From Legionella donaldsonii (GTDB lineage Bacteria > Pseudomonadota > Gammaproteobacteria > Legionellales > Legionellaceae): 64,000 bases of DNA. The translations under genes and the position numbers were made by a program. Shown here piece by piece: positions 47,989-56,336 of the stretch (positions within the stretch are counted from its first letter, which is position 1; every line of letters starts with the position of its first letter). The notes below the pieces were generated by a model. It had not been told where the DNA came from. It made no database searches and was given only the letters and a program-made list of their open reading frames with translations. The stretch spans positions 815,501 to 879,500 of the forward strand of contig NZ_UGOA01000001.1 in the NCBI RefSeq assembly GCF_900452385.1, written 5' to 3'.

Positions 47989-48090
47989 ATGAAAAAAACC
48001 TTAATTATTATTATCATAACGATGATTTTTCTGCTTGTGAAACCTGGGAAATGGAGGGTTATCAATCAAAATAATCTTTGTAGAGCTTGA
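47989..48090 (+). CDS. possible 33-residue membrane peptide
   Basis: MKKTLIIIIITMIFLLVKPG continues to a short polar tail ending NNLCRA. It looks like a single membrane helix or a truncated signal peptide. Its end overlaps the 3' end of the opposing binding-protein gene by 29 bases, and no ribosome site is visible. It may be chance. Confidence 0.2.
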   Translation: MKKTLIIIIITMIFLLVKPGKWRVINQNNLCRA

Positions 48091-48787
48091 CGTAAGTCCC
48101 ATCGGTCTCAAGCTGAATTAAAGCCTGATTAATACGGTCAATTAACGCTTGCCTTCCGTGAGCGGTGATGATGCCATAGCCGCTTCCCAGAGAGATTTTT
48201 TCACCAACCAGTTTGAATTGAGCTTTCAATTCCTCTCCTGCACACCAAAATTTGGCTACTTGTTCATGAATTAATACGACATCGACTTCTTTTTCAGCCA
48301 GGGCTTGCAGTAATTCCGGTAGCTCCGTATATTGCTTAATTTTTGCTACATCGCGGTATTTTTTTTCAACCATGGATGTAAATAATGCGTTAGACCAGGT
48401 GCCAATTCGTTTGCCGTGTATATCAGCTTCCGAGTTAATGGGGTTTTGTAAAGTGGTCATCAATTGGCCGTCGCTAGTGAGGTAGGGTAAGCTAACCAGG
48501 AATTGATATTGAATATCAGGAGTAATTGAAATCGCACCAATACCCAAGTCGACTTTTTGCTCTTTGACCATAGTGAGTAACTGTGCGTAACCAACGGGGA
48601 CATAATGACACTCGGCTTGTATTTTTTTACATACAGCATCCATCAGTTCTACATCAAAACCAAAAAAATGATTATTATCTGCGACAACACTGAATGGAGG
48701 CACATAAGATAGAATGGCAATTTTCAGTGTTTCGGCGCGTGAAAAGGTCATGCTACACAATAGAAGGATTAGTGCAACAAACCGCAT
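48062..48787 (-). CDS. periplasmic amino-acid-binding protein (SBP family 3)
   Basis: This 241-residue precursor has a signal peptide (MRFVALILLLCSMTFSRA) and the type 3 solute-binding fold. The core includes LKIAILSYVPPFSV, FGFDVELMDAVCKKI, the hinge strand VDLGIGAISITPDIQYQF, and the end LETDGTYVKLYKDYF. Proteins of this type bind arginine, glutamine or cystine for an ABC importer. No permease or ATPase gene adjoins it, so it either serves a distant transporter or acts alone. It ends in Phe-Asp, and the ATG at 48787 is preceded by a weak AGGAC-like ribosome site. Confidence 0.86.
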   Translation of the reverse strand: MRFVALILLLCSMTFSRAETLKIAILSYVPPFSVVADNNHFFGFDVELMDAVCKKIQAECHYVPVGYAQLLTMVKEQKVDLGIGAISITPDIQYQFLVSLPYLTSDGQLMTTLQNPINSEADIHGKRIGTWSNALFTSMVEKKYRDVAKIKQYTELPELLQALAEKEVDVVLIHEQVAKFWCAGEELKAQFKLVGEKISLGSGYGIITAHGRQALIDRINQALIQLETDGTYVKLYKDYFD

Positions 48788-48879
48788 AGAGATAGTCCTT
48801 TATTTAATCTAATTTAACAATAGTTTGCTTAGAGATGGTTGTCAAAGAAGGCATCGAGAAATGAAATTGGAGCGAGGCG

Positions 48880-49644
48880 ATGGCAATAAAAATTTCCCTG
48901 GATCATCCAACCTTTACTCTACGAGAGAAAGTTCAAGAAATTAACAAAACTTTTTTAGCTGATTATGGTTTTAGTTATTTTCAATATTTGAGATGTTTTG
49001 ATGATGGTTCTATAAGTTTGCTAACTAACAACACAGGTCTGATAGAGTATTTCCAGCACGTAGATAATTCGCCGGTTGTTTTTTCTTCCTTTAATAATGA
49101 CTATGAAAATTCACATTCTTATTGGTTTTTGTGGGATGAGGTTTTGCCAAAATTCCCGGTGCAACTGGCACGAGAGAAATTTCATTTTCATAATGGAATT
49201 ACTTTAGTAAGGCGCTCAAGAAATTATTACGATATGATTGCTGTTGCTTTATCTGCAGAACGCGCCAACGCGGGATCATTTTATTTGAATAAATTAAAAA
49301 TTATTGAACACTATATCAATGATTTTGATAAACAAAATAAAGAGTTAATTACGCTTATCAATAATAATAAAATAATCCTGCCCAGTTCCTATCGCGATGT
49401 TAATTATCAAAAAATTTGTTTAACAAAAGGACGTATCACGGTTACAGGTAAAGAAGGCTTAACTTATATTACATCCCAGGAATTAGCCTGTTTACGTTTG
49501 TTATTACAAGGCGCCTCCTATAAAGAAGCCGCGAAGTTACTCCATTTATCTTCCCGTACCGTCGAGACTTATATAGATAGAATAAAACAGCGCACCGGTT
49601 TTTTTTCTCGCTCCGAGATTGAGCGCGCTCTTTTGTGTCCGTAG
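48880..49644 (+). CDS. LuxR-family transcriptional regulator
   Basis: This 254-residue protein has an N-terminal sensor-like domain (FLADYGFSYFQYLRCFDDGSISLLTNN) with no recognised ligand motif. A C-terminal LuxR helix-turn-helix covers about residues 185-250 (LTSQELACLRLLLQGASYKE region, then AAKLLHLSSRTVETYIDRIKQRTG). No receiver domain or phosphorylatable Asp is evident, so it is not a response regulator. Legionella carries several such LuxR proteins linked to growth-phase control. It is divergent from the binding protein at 48787. Confidence 0.85.
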   Translation: MAIKISLDHPTFTLREKVQEINKTFLADYGFSYFQYLRCFDDGSISLLTNNTGLIEYFQHVDNSPVVFSSFNNDYENSHSYWFLWDEVLPKFPVQLAREKFHFHNGITLVRRSRNYYDMIAVALSAERANAGSFYLNKLKIIEHYINDFDKQNKELITLINNNKIILPSSYRDVNYQKICLTKGRITVTGKEGLTYITSQELACLRLLLQGASYKEAAKLLHLSSRTVETYIDRIKQRTGFFSRSEIERALLCP

Positions 49645-49656
49645 TAAGCACGGACA
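49636..49656 (+). terminator. hairpin at the stop of the LuxR gene
   Basis: TGTCCGT (49636-49642) pairs perfectly with ACGGACA (49650-49656). The loop contains the stop codon, and GCGTTCTTATT follows. It is a weak terminator candidate. Confidence 0.4.
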
Positions 49657-49740
49657 GCGTTCTTATTAACAACCTTTTATACTACCGCTTGTAGTTTTCA
49701 GGTATCGCCGTTATGGGCTGTTATTAAAGAAGGATTCATT

Positions 49741-50169
49741 ATGAAAATTGAAGAAAGAACATGGGCAGAGGAATTATTTAAGAACTTTTGTTCTGGATAC
49801 AAAGCGCGTGATTTGCCTTATTTGCTTAGTCTGTTTACTAAAAACAGCACTATGTGGGGCTCAGGTATTGATGAATACCGCGTCGGCCTAAAACAAATCG
49901 AAGAGCAATTATTGCGTGATTGGGGTCAATCAGAGGCAGGTGAAATTCAAATTCTATCTTTTGTGCCCGGTAACAAAAAAGAGGGTTTATGGTCTGCTGC
50001 TCTTTGTGAAGCAAAGGTGACTATAGCCGGTAAGGAACATCTTTTCTCCCATTTAAGAGGAACAATGGTTATAGAGAAAGAAGAGGACTCTTGGAAAATT
50101 GCTCATATGCATGCTTCTTTTCCTGATTATAGAAATTTGGAAGGCAATTCTTTTCCTGCACAGCAATAG
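49741..50169 (+). CDS. NTF2-like / SnoaL-like small protein
   Basis: This 142-residue protein has the cone-shaped NTF2 pattern. An N-terminal helix (WAEELFKNFCSGYKARDLPYLLSLFTKN) is followed by a strand-turn (MWGSGIDEYRVGLKQIEEQLLRDW). The end is a beta sheet (KVTIAGKEHLFSHLRGTMVIEKEEDSWKIAHMHAS), typical of DUF4440/SnoaL-like proteins. These bind small molecules or act as enzymes; the role here is unknown. It sits 96 bp after the LuxR gene on the same strand and may be its partner. AAGAAGG precedes the ATG. Confidence 0.78.
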   Translation: MKIEERTWAEELFKNFCSGYKARDLPYLLSLFTKNSTMWGSGIDEYRVGLKQIEEQLLRDWGQSEAGEIQILSFVPGNKKEGLWSAALCEAKVTIAGKEHLFSHLRGTMVIEKEEDSWKIAHMHASFPDYRNLEGNSFPAQQ

Positions 50170-50224
50170 CAAAGGATCCATTGATGGTGGAGAATTCATT
50201 GATTCTCCACGATTCTTCTTTGAA

Positions 50225-51832
50225 TTAATGATCAATTTTCTGCATTAAATAGTTTGCCAGTTCATTTCGAGCATATATTTTATAGATAAAATCGGCTTCC
50301 CCTTCTTGAGGTTTACCTTGCAGCGAGTCAAAACGATGAGATTGATAGGTTACAATGAGGTGGTAATTTTTAAAAAAATCATGCTGTTGTAACACTTCGG
50401 TGAGGTCATTGCCACGTTGCCATTGAGGGTAATAGGTTCGGATAACCCAATCAGGCTTTATCTTTTGTTGTAAATCTTGTGCATACAAAGGGAGTGAGAG
50501 ATGAATCCTGGTACTTGTCATTTCAGCATTGGTCAAACATTGACTATCGATAAATTGAAGATCTTTTCTCGCAAAGAAGGGAATGATTCCACAATCAGCC
50601 AAGAGTATTTTTGCATTGGGTGTTGCATAGCGGTTTAAAAATTCCACAACTTTCATACGTATAGCTGAACGCTGTTGATAGTGTTTAACTTCTGTATCGA
50701 TGTCCACTATTTTTCCGGTGGGAATAAAAAGATGAGTAAAGAGCACGATGATTAACAGACTGGCTAAGGTGTTATTTTTGGCTGAAAAATGAAAATTAGT
50801 TAAAAATTCTTTCACCCCTAAAACAGGTAAGAGGCTGAAAACACTAAAAGCGGCTAAAAAAAGGCGGTTGTAATAAGCTATAACGGGATCAGCGCGGCAT
50901 AAAAGCAGGCAATATAATAGTGATGGTAGCCAAAGTAGTAGATGCCGACAGTCTTTACGGGCCAATAAATAAGGCAGGCTTAAAATCAAGCAGGGAAATA
51001 GAAGGTATAAATAATCAATGACTAGATGAAAGCTGTGAGTACTAACAATGGCCTTACAGCGATAACTATTAGGGAGCAGATGGCCAAAGTAAATAAGACG
51101 CCAGCTAAAATAGATGCTATAGGGCAGGATAAAACCAAGGGCAAAAATAATAAACATACCGCGTAGTTGAGAGGATGAGAGTTTATAGTGAGAGTGGCAG
51201 CAGAGTAGGAAAGCAATGGGCGCAATGATCCACAACAATCCCTCAAACCGTGTTAGCGCCAGTAAAGTCAAGTTCAAGCAACCGATTAACCATGCTCTGG
51301 CGTGGTAACGATTCTTTTTGAAAGGGATTGCAGAATCCTGCCATTGACTGAAGCCTAGGGCTGATGCAGTTTGCCAACTCATGAGTAAAGCCAGAGCAAC
51401 AAAAAAACTGGTTTCAAATCCACTTACAGTCCACCAACTAACCCCTTGATAATGGCTAAACAGATAAACAGGTAGCATAGCCAGCAAAGGCGACAAAAAA
51501 GTTCGCGCGAATTGGTAAAGAAAAACGAAGGCAGCCAATAAACTTACACTCGCAAAACATTTAATGGCTGGAATTAAAGGTACACCTAGCTTGATAAATA
51601 GTGAGGCAAGCAGGACCCAGAGAAAATTGGAGTAACCCTCAACCGGAGGCGTATTGGCATACCAGCGAAAACCTAAGCCATTAGCCATAGTCTGAGCGTA
51701 ATGCCAGCTGATAAATGCATCATCGGTGGTAAAAGGCCACGCATGGTATAGCGCATTGACTAATTGCAGTAAAATAAGAGCAGCCAGTAAAACGGTGAGG
51801 GAAGACTCCAGCCGGATTCTATGAGCATTCAA
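50225..51832 (-). CDS. polytopic membrane protein, GT-C-type glycosyltransferase-like (LphB-like)
   Basis: This 535-residue inner-membrane protein has about ten helices and a soluble C-terminal third (about residues 390-535, including IPFFARKDLQFIDSQCLTN). The first periplasmic loop carries Asp-Asp in PFTTDDAFISWHYAQT, where GT-C lipid-sugar-dependent transferases hold their catalytic acidic residues, followed by GYSNFLWVLL. Legionella LphB-type proteins share this architecture, as I recall it. It could add a sugar to a surface glycan or protein. Its 3' end is close to the NTF2-like gene on the opposite strand. Confidence 0.7.
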   Translation of the reverse strand: MNAHRIRLESSLTVLLAALILLQLVNALYHAWPFTTDDAFISWHYAQTMANGLGFRWYANTPPVEGYSNFLWVLLASLFIKLGVPLIPAIKCFASVSLLAAFVFLYQFARTFLSPLLAMLPVYLFSHYQGVSWWTVSGFETSFFVALALLMSWQTASALGFSQWQDSAIPFKKNRYHARAWLIGCLNLTLLALTRFEGLLWIIAPIAFLLCCHSHYKLSSSQLRGMFIIFALGFILPYSIYFSWRLIYFGHLLPNSYRCKAIVSTHSFHLVIDYLYLLFPCLILSLPYLLARKDCRHLLLWLPSLLYCLLLCRADPVIAYYNRLFLAAFSVFSLLPVLGVKEFLTNFHFSAKNNTLASLLIIVLFTHLFIPTGKIVDIDTEVKHYQQRSAIRMKVVEFLNRYATPNAKILLADCGIIPFFARKDLQFIDSQCLTNAEMTSTRIHLSLPLYAQDLQQKIKPDWVIRTYYPQWQRGNDLTEVLQQHDFFKNYHLIVTYQSHRFDSLQGKPQEGEADFIYKIYARNELANYLMQKIDH

Positions 51833-52046
51833 ACGATTTTAATCCTTTACTTTAATTGAAGATTCCTCTTCGGGTTCCTCATTTTACGAAGTATGCTTTT
51901 TTCGTACAAGAAAAGATTGATCGTCCAGGTATTTTACAGGCCTATTTTCAAGAGGTTATAGTAGATAAAAAAATTGATTGTTTATGAATTTGCATATTAT
52001 AATTTGAACCCTTTTGACAGGCAATCAATTGATTTAAGGTGGCAGG

Positions 52047-52982
52047 ATGAAGGTCTTATTTTCCGTGTTTGTCCTGGTGTTTTCAGGATTGGTAGCTGCG
52101 AAGACTTTGCATGAACCTTTGCATAATATCGTTGCTTTTGGTGATAGTTTGTCGGATAACGGTAATTTGTTTGAACACTTAGAACATAAAGTGCCGCCGT
52201 CACCGCCTTACCATGCTGGGCGTTTTACCGATGGTCAAGTATGGATTGAACATTTGGCGGAATCTTATTTCCCTGGCAGTGGTGCAGCACATTTACTCGA
52301 TTACGCTTTTGGTGGCGCAGGCGTATCAGAAGAAGATGATGATGTTTTATTCACTCTAAACCGTGAAATCCAGATTTATCTGGATGCACATCAAGGTAAA
52401 GCAGATCCATATAGCCTTTTTGTAGTCTGGATAGGAGCTAATAATTATCTCGGTGTGCCCGATGAGGACATGGTGGAGAAAACCCTGCGTGAGGTCAATG
52501 TGGGTATTCAACATGGTTTACAACGTTTAGTTGCTGCTGGAGCGCAACATATTCTTGTGGTTAATTTGCCTGATCTGGGGCAAACACCGATGGCAAGAGA
52601 GTTTGATGCCCAAGAAAAAATGACTTATTTAAGTGAGCAGCATAACAAACAATTGGCTGAAAGAATAAAGGAATTGAAACGTACCTATCAAAATGTGCAA
52701 TGGCTTTATTTTGATGTGCATGGCACTTTAAATGACCTGCTTATTACTCCTGAAGCTTATGGTTTTAACAATATAACTGATACCTGCTATAACGTAATGG
52801 TTGAAAAACCCCAGAAGTCTGTTTTACGCATGGCAGCAAGAGCAAGATTGAAAAACAAAAGAAACGTATGCGAAGGATACTTGTTTTTTGATCTGGTCCA
52901 TCCTACTTTGCCGGCTCACCAGATTATGGCAGAGCGTGCCAAGGACTTTTTGGACATGGCAGGTATTCAATTTACTGATTAA
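52047..52982 (+). CDS. secreted GDSL lysophospholipase A / acyltransferase, PlaA-like
   Basis: This 311-residue precursor has a signal peptide (MKVLFSVFVLVFSGLVAAK). The SGNH/GDSL blocks are Ser34 in FGDSLSDNG, Asn in WIGANNY, and Asp282/His285 in DLVHP. Cys247 and Cys275 frame a basic loop (LRMAARARLKNKRNVC). In Legionella GDSL enzymes of the PlaA/PlaC group, such a disulphide loop is the site of activation by a secreted protease. The length matches PlaA rather than the longer PlaC or PlaD. It is probably exported by type II secretion and acts on lysophospholipids. A TATAAT box sits about 55 bp upstream. Confidence 0.87.
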   Translation: MKVLFSVFVLVFSGLVAAKTLHEPLHNIVAFGDSLSDNGNLFEHLEHKVPPSPPYHAGRFTDGQVWIEHLAESYFPGSGAAHLLDYAFGGAGVSEEDDDVLFTLNREIQIYLDAHQGKADPYSLFVVWIGANNYLGVPDEDMVEKTLREVNVGIQHGLQRLVAAGAQHILVVNLPDLGQTPMAREFDAQEKMTYLSEQHNKQLAERIKELKRTYQNVQWLYFDVHGTLNDLLITPEAYGFNNITDTCYNVMVEKPQKSVLRMAARARLKNKRNVCEGYLFFDLVHPTLPAHQIMAERAKDFLDMAGIQFTD

Positions 52983-53156
52983 TCATTCTCTATAATCAAG
53001 GCTTTGCATTTGTATAAAACAAGGCCTTTTAATCTTGGCTTCCCGCGGTTGTAACTCATTTAATTGTTGATAAGGCTTAGGTATTGGTTTAACCAATTTT
53101 TTGGTCTCGGCAGGAATTTTGCTTAATTTAAAATCCAATACAGCAATGGAGTAGTG

Positions 53157-53882
53157 ATGCAATTACTTCTAGGGCTTTGTTTATTATTGTTTTTAAATTT
53201 TTCTAGCGCTAAAGCAGCCGACCTGGAAATCCAGGTTAAAGGGCAAAAAATAATGCTGCCTTATTGGCCTGCCTCTGGTAAGCAATTGCAAGGTGGTATA
53301 GTCATGGTGCAGGGTGAATTGGCTAATGAAGGTTTTTTGCTACTTAATAACCTCGCTATTCAATTTGCCAAACTTGGATGGGCAGTGCTTTTAATAAACT
53401 CAGCGGGACAGCAAGGTTCCACCTCTTGGATTGAGCAGCTTCCTGAAGCCTTATCCGCTTTACGGCAGAAAGAAAATAAACGCCTGGTGCTGTTGCACTA
53501 TGGTGACCAATTGCAACTATCTGTCGACTATTTTAGCAAACTCCAGTCAAAACAAGTAAATGGCTTGATTTTGCTTTCTGCCTTTGATCAGCCTGTAAAA
53601 AAAGAGTTACCCGAATTATTGCATAAACTAACGTTTCCTGTGGTTGATCTGACCGGTCAGTTTGATTATCAGTTGGTTTTGGAGCAAGCAGCTACCCGCC
53701 ACCATTCGATGCAGAATAAATCTTATATGACTACTCAAATCCCTGGCGCAGACCATAATTATTATTTTGCACAGCAATTATTAGTCGCTTATTTACATGG
53801 ATGGATGAAAAAATTGCAATTTGCATCACCGGCAAAACCCCCGATTATTCTTGATAGTCGCTTACTTAAAGCGTCAAGATAG
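53157..53882 (+). CDS. exported alpha/beta-hydrolase-like DUF3530-type protein
   Basis: This 241-residue precursor has a signal peptide (MQLLLGLCLLLFLNFSSAKA). The body has the strand-helix pattern of an alpha/beta hydrolase: GGIVMVQGELANEGFLLLNNLA, WAVLLINSAGQQG, RLVLLHYGDQLQLS and a late D-H pair near PGADHNYYF. The nucleophile elbow is not canonical (HYGDQ in place of GxSxG), which fits DUF3530 proteins and suggests it may not be an active lipase. A GTG at 53154 directly precedes the ATG. It is convergent with djlA, with 8 bp between stops. Confidence 0.65.
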   Translation: MQLLLGLCLLLFLNFSSAKAADLEIQVKGQKIMLPYWPASGKQLQGGIVMVQGELANEGFLLLNNLAIQFAKLGWAVLLINSAGQQGSTSWIEQLPEALSALRQKENKRLVLLHYGDQLQLSVDYFSKLQSKQVNGLILLSAFDQPVKKELPELLHKLTFPVVDLTGQFDYQLVLEQAATRHHSMQNKSYMTTQIPGADHNYYFAQQLLVAYLHGWMKKLQFASPAKPPIILDSRLLKASR

Positions 53883-53890
53883 TTAATCTT

Positions 53891-54772
53891 TTACCACCCT
53901 TTGCTGGTACAAATTTGTTCGTAAGCTTTGCGTATTTTTTGTGTTTTATCATTGGCAATTTTTATCATTTCTTCAGGTAAGCCCTGGGCAATCAGTTTAT
54001 CCGGGTGATTGCGGCTAATTAAGCGCCGATAAGCACTTTTTACTTCTTGTTTACTGGCAGTGTGGTTGATTTCCAAAATGGCATAAGCCTGCATGAGTGT
54101 ATTCTGTGGTGGCGCTTGATAGTGATCATTATGTTGACGCGAAGAAGAGTGTTGATTAGATGATTGCCTGGAACCCTGATAGCCAAAATCCTCATAAAAG
54201 CGGTATTGTTGGTTCAATGGGGCAAACCCCATCTGCCTGAAGATGACATCGAGAGCCTGTAACTTTATGTTAGATAAGCCATCTGTTTGTGCAAAGCGAT
54301 ATTGAATATCCATGAATAATTTTAATAGTTCAGGGTTATCCCGACATGCTTTCTGGAGAAGCGTTAAAATGCGACTTAAATCAAAATTCGCAGCTTTTCC
54401 TTCGCTAAAGAAACGCTTGGCCAGTGTTTTTTGTTCATGATTCAAACGCATTTCATCCATAACGGTCTTAGCCATTTGGATTTCTTGCTCAGAAACACGC
54501 CCATCCGCTTTAGCAAGATGCCCCATTACAGAAAAGGTCGCTTGAAAAAAAATTTTCTGTACGGCTTGCCGTTTTTCTGAATGATAATACCAATGGGGGC
54601 GGGTATAGTGGCTAACCATACCACGATCAAAAAAATTGCCAATGAGAATTCCAAAGAGTGCCCCGGCCGAGCCTCCAATCAGGTAGCCAAAAAAAGCACC
54701 GAGGATTTTCCCCCACCACTGATTATTAGTAAAAAATTGCCGAAAATTCATTTCGCCTTGGTTTCCATTCAT
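53891..54772 (-). CDS. djlA: membrane-anchored co-chaperone DjlA
   Basis: DjlA is a DnaK partner at the inner membrane. The 293-residue protein has an N-terminal membrane helix with a Gly-rich dimerisation pattern (ILGAFFGYLIGGSAGALFGILIG). A TerB-like helical domain follows (FSVMGHLAKADGRVSEQEI), then a polar linker rich in Ser, Gln and His. A C-terminal J domain (YAILEINHTASKQEVKSAYRR) contains HPDK. The order TM-TerB-J is diagnostic. DjlA supports intracellular growth in L. pneumophila, as I recall it. Confidence 0.94.
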   Translation of the reverse strand: MNGNQGEMNFRQFFTNNQWWGKILGAFFGYLIGGSAGALFGILIGNFFDRGMVSHYTRPHWYYHSEKRQAVQKIFFQATFSVMGHLAKADGRVSEQEIQMAKTVMDEMRLNHEQKTLAKRFFSEGKAANFDLSRILTLLQKACRDNPELLKLFMDIQYRFAQTDGLSNIKLQALDVIFRQMGFAPLNQQYRFYEDFGYQGSRQSSNQHSSSRQHNDHYQAPPQNTLMQAYAILEINHTASKQEVKSAYRRLISRNHPDKLIAQGLPEEMIKIANDKTQKIRKAYEQICTSKGW

Positions 54773-55171
54773 GTTAAATGAGTTTTATAACTATAAGTTT
54801 AATTATACGCTTTGTATTATTAAAAAAGACTGAAATCGACCCACCAATCAGTTTATATATTTATCAACCTGTCTTTTAAAAAATAAAAAACAACCTTATT
54901 TTACTTTTGATTTTAATGCATCTGCTTAGTAAAGAAGCAAGATTACGAGCAAATTTTTGGTATTAGCCCCTAAGGATAAGGATGACAATCCTTGTCGTTT
55001 AGGGTTTAGGCGAGGAGTCAATTCATGAGTATGCAGTGGCAGGGAAGGACCTTAAGTTTTAATATCGAAAGCAATGGGTGATTAAGAATTTTTTGACAAT
55101 TTTGATTAAAAAAAGTATATTTCGGCTTAAATTTAGCAACGTCCGTCCATTAATCGCGATCAGGAGAAAAG
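54773..55171. other. 399-bp region between djlA and the quinone reductase gene
   Basis: It contains a long hairpin at 54968-55004. The outer stem is CCCTAA/TTAGGG and the inner stem is GATAAGGAT/ATCCTTGTC with one wobble and a GACA loop. An 18-codon ORF follows at 55025-55081 (MSMQWQGRTLSFNIESNG) with GAGGAG ahead of it. The rest is AT-rich with no gene. Confidence 0.45.
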
Positions 55172-56167
55172 ATGAGATCCATCGTTTTAACCAAGTTTGG
55201 GGATATAGATGTTTTTGCAGAAGCTACTTTACCAAAACCAGAGATTAAACCTGGCCATGTATTAATTAAGGTCGTTGCTACCAGCGTTAATCCACTGGAT
55301 TATAAAATGCGTAAAGGTTATTTCCCTGATTTGGTAAAATCTTTTCCAATGGTTTTGCATGGCGATGTCGCAGGTATTATTGAGGAAGTGGGGGAGGGTG
55401 TTACTGACTTTTCTGTGGGCGACGAAGTATATGGCTGTGTTGGGGGGCTTCTTGATATGGGAGGCGGCTTAGCTGAATACGTACTGGCTGATGCCGATTT
55501 AATTGCGCTTAAGCCTAAAACGCTATCCTTGATTGAGGCGGCTTCCTTGCCTTTGGTTTCTCTCACGGCGTGGGAAGGTTTAGTCACCTATGCTAAGGTG
55601 AAAAAAGGACAAACAGTCCTCATTCATGGTGGTACAGGCGGTGTTGGTCACATCTCGATACAGCTAGCTAAATGGCTGGGTGCCAAAGTGTTCGCAACGG
55701 GTTCATCGGCTAAAAAATTAGAGATGGCCAAGCAATTGGGTGCTGATTTTGCAATAGATTATAAAAAGACAACGATCGAATCGTATGTTGCTGAGCATAC
55801 TAATGGCGCAGGCTTTGAGATTGTTTTTGATACGGTAGGCGGAGAAAATTTTAGTGAATGTTTTCAGGCGGCCGCTCTTTTTGGTCAAGTGATTTCCATT
55901 CTTGCTGCTGGCAATTATGATTTATCCCCCGCATTTTTCAAAGGGTTATCCATTCATCTGGTATTGCAGCCTTTACCTCTTATCACCGGTATTAAGCGCG
56001 CTCATTATGGAGAAATACTAGCTAAAATAGCAACCCTAGTCGATGAAGGTTTTATTCGTCCTTTAATCGATGAGCAAAAATTTAACATTACTCAAGTAGA
56101 GGCTGCGCATGCCCATCTTGAAAATGGAAACGCTCTAGGAAAAATTGTGCTGACTAATTTTGCTTAA
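55172..56167 (+). CDS. NADPH:quinone reductase-like MDR oxidoreductase
   Basis: This 331-residue cytoplasmic MDR-superfamily enzyme has an N-terminal GroES-like domain (VVATSVNPLDYKMRKGYFP, LHGDVAGIIEEVGEGV). The Rossmann domain has VLIHGGTGGVGHISIQLAKWLGA. Zinc ligands are lacking, which places it with quinone or enone reductases. The specific substrate is unknown. AGGAG lies 7 nt before the ATG. A perfect terminator follows. Confidence 0.9.
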   Translation: MRSIVLTKFGDIDVFAEATLPKPEIKPGHVLIKVVATSVNPLDYKMRKGYFPDLVKSFPMVLHGDVAGIIEEVGEGVTDFSVGDEVYGCVGGLLDMGGGLAEYVLADADLIALKPKTLSLIEAASLPLVSLTAWEGLVTYAKVKKGQTVLIHGGTGGVGHISIQLAKWLGAKVFATGSSAKKLEMAKQLGADFAIDYKKTTIESYVAEHTNGAGFEIVFDTVGGENFSECFQAAALFGQVISILAAGNYDLSPAFFKGLSIHLVLQPLPLITGIKRAHYGEILAKIATLVDEGFIRPLIDEQKFNITQVEAAHAHLENGNALGKIVLTNFA

Positions 56168-56199
56168 TGAGAGCAGGGGTGTTTTAATTTTTTCGTATC

Positions 56200-56234
56200 A
56201 AATAACTACACACTACGAAAGTGTGTAGTTATTT
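56200..56234 (+). terminator. intrinsic terminator after the MDR gene
   Basis: AAATAACTACACACT (56200-56214) pairs perfectly with AGTGTGTAGTTATTT (56220-56234) over 15 bp, with a 5-nt loop and a T-rich end. Confidence 0.85.
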
Positions 56235-56336
56235 TAAGAAATTTACTTCGATAATGATGTCTAGTACTTTTTCTTAAATTATTAACCCAAAAGAGTAAAA
56301 TAAATATATACTTTGCTTTTTTCAATAGGGTAGTTT

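Noticed and set aside
47804-47992. 62-codon ORF after the 163-residue orphan
   Set aside because: No ribosome site, no recognisable pattern, and codon use unlike its neighbours.
48825-48860. PmrA-type box upstream of the LuxR gene
   Set aside because: Two TTTAA elements occur in this intergenic region but at a 10-bp period, and no -10 lies at the expected distance.
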